Positions 58,007 through 64,000 of a stretch of 64,000 bases of DNA are shown here, one piece after another (the first letter of the stretch is position 1; each line of letters begins with the position of its first letter). A model generated the notes under the pieces. That model made no database searches and was not told the origin of the DNA. It was given only the letters and a program-made list of their open reading frames with translations. Where the stretch lies: contig CM046452.1 in NCBI GenBank assembly GCA_025506515.1, positions 40,333,518 through 40,397,517 of the forward strand, given 5' to 3'. Source of the DNA: Flaveria trinervia (lineage: Eukaryota > Streptophyta > Magnoliopsida > Asterales > Asteraceae). A program made the position numbers and the translations under genes.

Positions 58007-58795
58007 TCTAGAGATTAATGAAGAGGCTGATGCAACCTAAACATCTTAAGACTATCCTGCATGCTGCACAAGTGCATTAAAGAAGAAGCTTAGGAAGTTT
58101 CACACATGAAACATAAAATACTCTAAGTGTGAAATCTTCCGAAACCAAGACCAATATCTTCCGAAGCCAAACATGAAGTCTTCCGAAGCCTCAGAGACAA
58201 AGTCTTCCGAAGCTTCAAGTTCATGAAGACAGATTTCTTCCAAAGACTTTTAGTAACATGCTTTATCTGATGTACTATTCCATAAAGCTCAACACCTTTC
58301 CGCTGCATCTTTGCAAGTCACCAACTTACATGAGTTGGTGAAAAGGTCCATTCTTTTGGTAACTGTACATTGAGGTCTTGAGTTTGTAACTTTCTACTTT
58401 ATGTACTTTATCCTTTTTGTAATAGATAAGGATGTGAGCTATGGCATGTCATAGTCACAAGTCAAAAGGCAATCTGCCTTTTGACTCTACAATTGATTTT
58501 GTTTGTGTCTAGTCAATTGTATCCAGCTGGCTTTCAATGTATAGCCGACTGTAGGATGTAGTATAGGTATCTCATGTTCTTGTATCTTTTAAATATGCTT
58601 TGTAACACTTGTAATAGAACATAGAGAAAGCAATATATTGCATTCTTGGAAACCATACACTTGTGTTCTATCTCCTGCATTACTTGTGTTCTTAGTATCT
58701 CAACTTGGTTAATCCAGTTTACTGTTTGATCAAAGTTTAGTTAATCTCCTCTTTGTATTGTTGTGTTGTAACTTACATCCTTCAATGATCCTGCA
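58007..58795 (+). mobile_element. Solo LTR of the minus-strand SIRE-like family
   Basis: 789 bases, flanked by perfect ACCAT (58002-58006 and 58796-58800). It aligns with the LTRs at 24856 and 50893 read on the minus strand: GAAGAGGCTGATGCAACC near the start, CTTCCGAAG array at 58110-58250, hairpin at 58461-58485, end CAATGATCCTGCA. The first bases read TCTAGAGA where the others have TGTAGAGA. No internal sequence. Confidence 0.9.
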
Positions 58796-58825
58796 ACCAT
58801 CATGGCTTGGGTTCCTTATTCTAAT

Positions 58826-58845
58826 TAGTTCTTTTTGCTTGTAGG
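58826..58845 (+). promoter_or_regulatory. 3' splice-site-like motif between gag and pol (third SIRE-like element)
   Basis: ATTCTAATTAGTTC, then TTTTTGCTTGTAG|G. The gag stop TAG is at 58826 and AG at 58843-58844, directly followed by the protease frame at 58845. This is the best match of the three to a plant acceptor because of its T-rich tract. Confidence 0.6.
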
Positions 58846-61357
58846 TTCATCCACACACGTCTAATAGCCTATGGTACATAGACAGTGGATGCTCCCGACA
58901 CATGACTGGAGATCGTTCCCTCCTTCATGATTTCAAGTACATACAAGGAACTACTGTGGCATTCGGTGGAGATTCAGAAGGTGGTAGAATTACAGGAGAA
59001 GGATCTATGACAAACGGGATGCTGAGCTTTGACAGAGTGAATTACTGTGAACAACTGAATTCCAATCTGCTAAGCGTGTCTCAGATCTGTGACAAAAAAT
59101 ATTCCACTCACTTTACAGACACTCACTGCTACATTCTGAAACCTAGATTTCAGATCCCTGAAGAATGGGTTTTCTTAAAGACTCCGAGGAAGAATAATAC
59201 ATATGTCTTAAACTTGTGTTCTGCATCACCTAAGGAAGAAACATGTCTTTTGTCTAAAGCATCATTTGATGAGTCACAACTTTGGTATAGATGTTTGGGG
59301 CACACTAACTTTAAAAATATGAACAATTTAGTCAAAGGAAACCATGTCATTGGTCTCCCTAAAAAAGAATTCAATTTTGTTGATCAATGTTCAGTGTGCC
59401 TCAAAGGAAAACAACACAAATCGTCTCACAAAACCAAGCTGGTGAACACTAACAATACTCCATTGAAGTTACTTCACATGGATCTCTTTGGACCAAATCA
59501 TGTAATGTGTATGGGAAAGAAACAGTATTGTTTAGTGATCATTGATGACTTTTCTTGATTCACATGGGTGTTCTTCCTACTTCATAAAAACGAAGCATCC
59601 CAAATCATTCAAGAATTTATCACTAAAATTGAAAATCAACTTGATCTTAAGGTCAAAATAATAAGAAGTGATAATGGTACAAAGTTCAAAATTGAAATAT
59701 GAGTTCCTTTTGTGCAACCAAAGGCATTGCTCATCAATTCAGTGCAGCTAGAACTCCTCAACAAAATAGGTAGCTGAAAGGCGAAATAGAACACTGATTA
59801 AAGCAGCAAGAATGATGCTAGCCGATGATAAACTACCAATCACCTTCTGTGCAGAAACAGTTAACACATCATGCTTTATGCAAAATCGAACTCTGATTGT
59901 TAAAGAAAGTAACATGACACCTTATGAACTGATCTTTCATAGGAAACCATTCATTGGATTCCTCAAATCATTTGGTTATTCAGTCTCAATATTAAAAACC
60001 CGTGATCATTTGGGAAAATTTTCATCCAAGTCTGATGAATGATTCTTTGTAGGTTATTCTTCTTTCTCAAAGGCTTATAGAGTGTTCAATCCTAGACTGA
60101 ACATTATTGATGAATATACAAATGTTCAATTCAAAGAGCATTCATTTCCCAAATCTACAAATGGTCCTGACTGGTTGTTTGATATTGACACATTTACAAA
60201 ATCATTTGACCAATTTCACTTGTCTGATGCAGGAAATATACATTCAGGTGATACTTCATCAACAATACAAAGAAGAGATAATTATCCATTGATTCCACCT
60301 ACATTTGATGAACATATGAATGAAGATGTTCCTCTTCAAGCTGACCCCATCAGACACCTGTCACCAAACCTTAGTGTTTCTTCTGAAGAAGATCCCAGCC
60401 TGGTACCATCTCACTCAGATGACTTGTCAAATGAGATCAGAAATCAAAAATAGGCCTCTCATCCAGTAGAAACACAAGGTACATCAAATGATACAAGCAA
60501 CCTCAGTGCTGCTGAAGATGTAGCAGTTACTGAAACAGAAGTTGACAATCTTCATAATTCAACAACAATACAAGATTAATGTGTCTCTGACCATAATGAA
60601 CTAAATGTCTCCAATCTTGATGTAACTATTACTGGTGACACCATTCCAACCACAAGAATACACAAGAATCATCCCGTTGAAACCATTATTGGTGATCTTA
60701 ATGAGAGGGTGACAAGAAGCAAGTCCAGTATTGCAAACATATGTTTGTTCTCATGCTTTCTATGTCAAACAGTACCCAAAAACATCAAAGAGGCTCTTCA
60801 AGACAATAGTTGGATTGAAGCAATGTAGGAAGAATTGCTCCAATTCAAGAAGCAAGAAGTATGGCAGCTAGTAGATCTTCCCGAAGGACAATACCCTATT
60901 GGTACCAGATGGCTGTACAGGAACAAGACTGATGATAGAGGGATAGTCATTAGAAATAAAGCAAGACTAGTGGCATAGGGATACACTCAGGAAGATGGAA
61001 TCGACTACGACGAAGTGTTTGCTCCTGTTGCTAGACTAGAAGCAATCAAAATCTTTCTTGCATATTCTGTGTCCATGAATTTTACCGTTTATCAAATGGA
61101 TGTAAAGTGTGCCTTCCTGTATGGAAAGATTACTAAAGAAGTCTATGTGAGTCAACCCCTTGGCTTTGAATATCCAGATTTCCCTCATAGAGTTTACAAG
61201 CTTGACAAAGCTCCGTATGGTCTTCATCAAGCACCAAGAAAGTGGTATGAGACTCTATCATCCTTTCTTCTTAAACATGGGTATGAAAGAGGAGAGATTG
61301 ATGAGACTCTCTTCAGAAGAATAAGAGGAAAAGACATGATGTTAGTCCAGATCTACG
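58845..61357 (+). pseudogene. SIRE-like pol truncated at the RT active site
   Basis: Protease motif WYIDSGCSRHMTGDRSLLHD (about 58873-58930), GAG-pre-integrase (LLSVSQICDKKYSTHF), zinc-end CSVCLKGKQH (59389), integrase core with LHMDLFGPNH (59473). An in-frame TGA at 59556 sits where FSRFTW is expected. The second catalytic region reads RSDNGTKFK, with Lys in place of the usual Glu after NGT. RT has GTRWLYRNKTDDRG, YDEVFAPVARLEAIKIFLA, YQMDVKCAFLYG and KWYETL (60900-61255). It carries TAG at 60826 and 60976 (both probably former CAG). The frame stops at QIYV, where the Tekay-like LTR begins. Confidence 0.9.
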
Positions 61358-61738
61358 TGTGTGACATCCGTCACCTTGAGGTCCGTCGAACGACATAAAT
61401 AACATGGAAATATTTTAAATAAATCTTCCTTTTCTTCATGAACTCTTGCTTTACGGAATCATGTCTGCTTATTTTTCCCTTGTGCTTGTACTTCCTTCGA
61501 GAACGTGTGTTAAGCATAAAACTTTTATAAATCTCATCACCATTACCACCAAATATATCATTTTTAATTTCAACCATTGTCATTATAAAACCAATTTAGG
61601 CTATCAAATGTCATTAAACACGCTTTTAACCGTAATATAACGAACATTTTAAGATCGTAATCAACCGAAACAAATTTTTGGGAAACTCGAGGGTTAAGTG
61701 CAGGGACTAAACTTGTAATTTTGCAAACTTGGGCTGGG

Positions 61739-61746
61739 TATATAAG
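61739..61746 (+). promoter_or_regulatory. TATA box of the right-hand Tekay-like LTR
   Basis: TATATAAG in GGGTATATAAGCCCC. A clear core promoter in GC-flanked context. Confidence 0.75.
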
Positions 61747-62149
61747 CCCCATTTCCAGCCATTTATCCTCATCTTCATCTTCTTCACCTTCAACCTTTTC
61801 TCCACTTTTTCTCTTGATTTAGCACCAAAAATCGTCACGTTTGTCGCGTTTTCACTACCAAATCTTGGGTATCATCGTGTGTACGCGCTCCTAGCAGGTA
61901 GACAACCTTGTTCAACCTGTTTTTGGTTCGGTTTACTGTTGCGATTCTAGGGTTTCGGGTGCTCGGGTTCATCCGAGCACATGAGGTCGAGTGGGTGCGT
62001 GTGAGGTCTTTCTGCTTGTGTTTCATGTTTGTGTATGTTTGTTGAGTGTTTCTGGAGGTCCTCGTGGTATAAAACCCACGCTAGAGCAGCTCGGAGGCTG
62101 CTCAGCCCGACCACAGTCGCGATTCTGCAGTTCGGGCGACTGGGTCTGT

Positions 62150-62600
62150 CATGCGATTGAGCCGTGCGAATGAGTGAGTCGTGCGACTGAATCATGCGTC
62201 TGAGTCTATCGTGCGACTGAGTTGTGCGACTAGGCAAGTCGTGCGACTGAGTCGTGCGACTGGGTGTTTGTATGCGATTGAGTCATGCGTATGAATGATT
62301 GTGTGCGAGTGAGTCAGGTGACCGAATGAGTGTATGCGATTGTGCATGTTTCGCACGACTGGAGTCCAATCGCATGAATGAAGGTTCAATCGCACGAAAG
62401 TAGCTAATTCGCACGATTGAGGATTGATTCGTGCGCATGGAGGTTGGGTCGTGCGAATGGGTGTGTTGCGTGGTGCGACTGAGTCCAATCGCACGAATGA
62501 AGGTTCAATCGCACGAAAGTAGCTAATTCGCATGATTAAAGGTTGATTCGTACGAATGGAAAGTGGGTCGAGCGTCTGGTCCCGTCGTGTGTCTGATGAT
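62150..62600 (+). repeat. GTGCGACTGA array in the right-hand LTR
   Basis: More than twenty degenerate units such as GTCGTGCGACTGAG, CAATCGCACGAA and ATTCGCACGATTGAGG in both orientations. A ~50-base segment (AATCGCACGAATGAAGGTTC onward) is duplicated at about 62365-62430 and 62488-62555. Confidence 0.9.
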
Positions 62601-63677
62601 GCGTGCGTCTGCTTGTGTGTGTGCTACCCACGACCGAACCGATACAACCCGAACCGCCAAACATTACTATACGCTTTATACATGTCATTAATGCTTGACC
62701 ATAACTGTCAATAGGTGTTGACCGATCATTGCATTCAACTGTTGGAAATCTCGACTTTTCATACTTACCACTTAACATGTGAGTTTCGTGGCCCCTTTTT
62801 ATGCTTATACTATTTTACAAACATTTACAAACATGGGGGAAAAGTATGCTCGCCCGTTTTCTATGCTGTATTACATACATACAATTTTCATACAAGGAAT
62901 CAACGTGATACTGTGTTGCACGTACTTATCTGATACATGCTTGGGTCTGCTGTGTGGTTCTATCTTTGCAACTATTTAATTCCAGTGTGGGAACCGACGG
63001 TTAGGTATTGGTAGTACTACTGGGATGACACCCCCACCCTCGTGTTGGTATACTAGTTAGTACCAACAATAGCCAGGTACGGGTCTTGGGTGAATATACG
63101 CCGACAATTTCTTTGTGTACGTCGCTAGGTTTGGTTGCAAAGCTCATGTCATGTGATTTTACTTGTGTATATAACTGTATTCACGGTATTCCATATCATT
63201 TACTTTATACAGCATTACTTACATTTTTATTACTTAAACCTGCGAGCTCACCAACAAATTTGTTGACCATTTTGAGCATATCTTTTCAGGTGATCAAGCT
63301 AGCTGAGGTTCTAGGTGTGCTGCCTTAGTGGAGACCCTAGGATGCATTTTTGGACTAAACATGTTTGACAAACAGTTACTTTGAACAATGTTGAACTGTG
63401 TAAACAATTACAATCTTTTGAAACTTGTTCCCGGGTTGTGGGAATTATATTACAATTTCATCTTTATGTGATTATGTGAATCGTTTATCCTGTTATGCAT
63501 ATGGCTATGTTGTCGTGAACATTGACTATACACGACACAAGTCCCCTTGTTGTCGGGTGTCGTCATGACACGCTTGTCATCATTTTATTATTACATCTCT
63601 ATCGCTTACCATGTGTTATGACGATTCCCGTCTCGTCGCAACCCCGTGTTTCCGCTCTTAGCGGGGGTGTGACAGAC

Positions 63678-63690
63678 TGGTATCAGAGCC
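63678..63690 (+). other. Primer binding site, tRNA-Met
   Basis: TGGTATCAGAGCC, three bases after the LTR end. The leader that follows (63691-64000) has no supported ORF. Confidence 0.9.
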
Positions 63691-64000
63691 ATTGGTTATA
63701 GAGAATTAGGCAATACGCTTGACCTAGACTATAACCTAGGAACCTTCATGTAGATTGCATGCCAGGGTTGTGTGCATTTTGTATCTCATACGTGTTCCTC
63801 ATTACTTGTTCGTTATCTATCTATTTTGTGATCTTTCCACCCTATGAGAGAGCCTTGTGCTCACTCTTTTATAGGATGCTCCTATTAGATCTTCCGTTCC
63901 CTCTGCGCGCCAAGTTATCATAACCAAATTCGGGTATTGAGACCCGAAGAGATCTTCACAGATCATATATTGCGCCTGACCTTGGATACTGAGACCGACC

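Larger units (their letters stand above)
54914..58828 (+). pseudogene. SIRE-like gag with coiled coil and triplicated second zinc knuckle
   Basis: Starts at ATG 54914 (MDSNSYSELGHTPKPPMLK). A clean 282-codon capsid frame runs to 55762 (SLPESWKQNVTML, about 55465-55505). After a shift, the first knuckle CFNYGMTGHFSREC (about 56022-56063) has Tyr for the second Cys. A Lys/Glu-rich coiled coil follows (56397-56640). At 57433-57588 three tandem CX2CX4HX4C knuckles with a 19-residue period are intact (YCDICDMFNHKTDKC and two YCSICDMNNH copies). The solo LTR at 58007 interrupts the end. The frame closes MAWVPYSN at the stop 58826-58828. Several shifts are present, so it is non-functional. Confidence 0.85.
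54018..61359 (+). mobile_element. SIRE-like Ty1/Copia element, 3' part displaced by a Gypsy insertion
   Basis: LTR 54018-54655, PBS, gag, protease, integrase and RT up to codon YV of YVDD (61357), where a Tekay-like LTR begins. The 3' remainder and right LTR lie beyond the window. A solo LTR (58007-58795) of the minus-strand SIRE-like family lies in its gag near the 3' end. Gag architecture (capsid, knuckle, coiled coil, second knuckle) matches the other two SIRE-like copies, but the LTR is a separate family. Confidence 0.9.
61360..63674 (+). repeat. 5' LTR of the right-hand Tekay-like element
   Basis: From TGTGACATCCG to GGGGGTGTGACA, 2.3 kb. TATATAAG at 61739-61746 is a good TATA box. It contains the GTGCGACTGA array at about 62150-62600. 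The start could be two bases earlier because of a TG repeat. Confidence 0.85.
61360..64000 (+). mobile_element. Tekay-like Gypsy element, 5' end only
   Basis: LTR 61360-63674, PBS at 63678 and 311 bases of leader, then the window ends. No coding domain is visible. It is inserted in the RT of the preceding Copia. Its leader start (ATTGGTTATAGAGAATTAGG) matches the minus-strand element at the left edge, so it belongs to the same or a sister family. Confidence 0.85.

Overview
This window is plant nuclear DNA, probably eudicot and possibly Asteraceae (a weak guess from the style of the retroelements). It contains an exact copy of the conserved plant microRNA miR160, stacked LTR retrotransposons primed by initiator tRNA-Met, and long LTRs. 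Nearly all of it is transposon. No intact host protein gene is visible. The one convincing host gene is a MIR160 locus on the minus strand (about 17395-17500), in a roughly 5.6 kb AT-rich island (13.7-19.3 kb) between retrotransposon stacks.

Layout. 1-1565: leader and LTR of a minus-strand Ty3/Gypsy element that continues off the left edge. 1566-2757 and 10897-13500: pieces of older LTR elements, including an unusual PPT-LTR-PBS junction and the tail of a SIRE-like 3' ORF. 2758-10893: a complete but decayed Ty1/Copia element with a perfect TSD (GTTTG). 13.5-19.3 kb: AT-rich island with a LINE remnant, MIR160 and a foldback element. 19278-53741: a Tekay-like chromovirus that lacks RT and RNase H. 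Its 3' LTR is split at 24855 by a minus-strand SIRE-like Copia (24856-51692, TSD TAAGT). That element carries a Gypsy solo LTR (28769-30842, TSD GCTTT) and a plus-strand SIRE-like Copia (34982-47287, TSD CAAGT). 54018-61359: a third SIRE-like Copia. It contains a solo LTR (58007-58795, TSD ACCAT) of the 24856-51692 family, and its RT is cut at the YVDD motif by a second Tekay-like element that runs off the right edge (61360-64000).

How the parts work. Each Copia element encodes Gag, protease, integrase, RT and RNase H. The SIRE-like copies add a coiled coil and a second zinc knuckle to Gag and a third ORF after pol. All are broken by stops and frameshifts. Many of the stops look like C-to-T or G-to-A changes, as expected of methylated silent DNA. 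LTR pairs of the 2758-10893 element differ largely by single-base indels, which could partly be assembly error.

The most interesting signals are: (1) MIR160; (2) a 3'-splice-site-like motif, CTAAY with a T-rich tract and then TAG|G, placed 18-20 nt after the Gag stop and immediately before the protease frame in all three SIRE-like elements and absent from the other Copia; (3) arrays built on a shared TGCGRHTGR-type core in LTRs of both Copia and Gypsy families; (4) pol-to-ORF3 spacers that repeat the array motif of the same element's own LTR.
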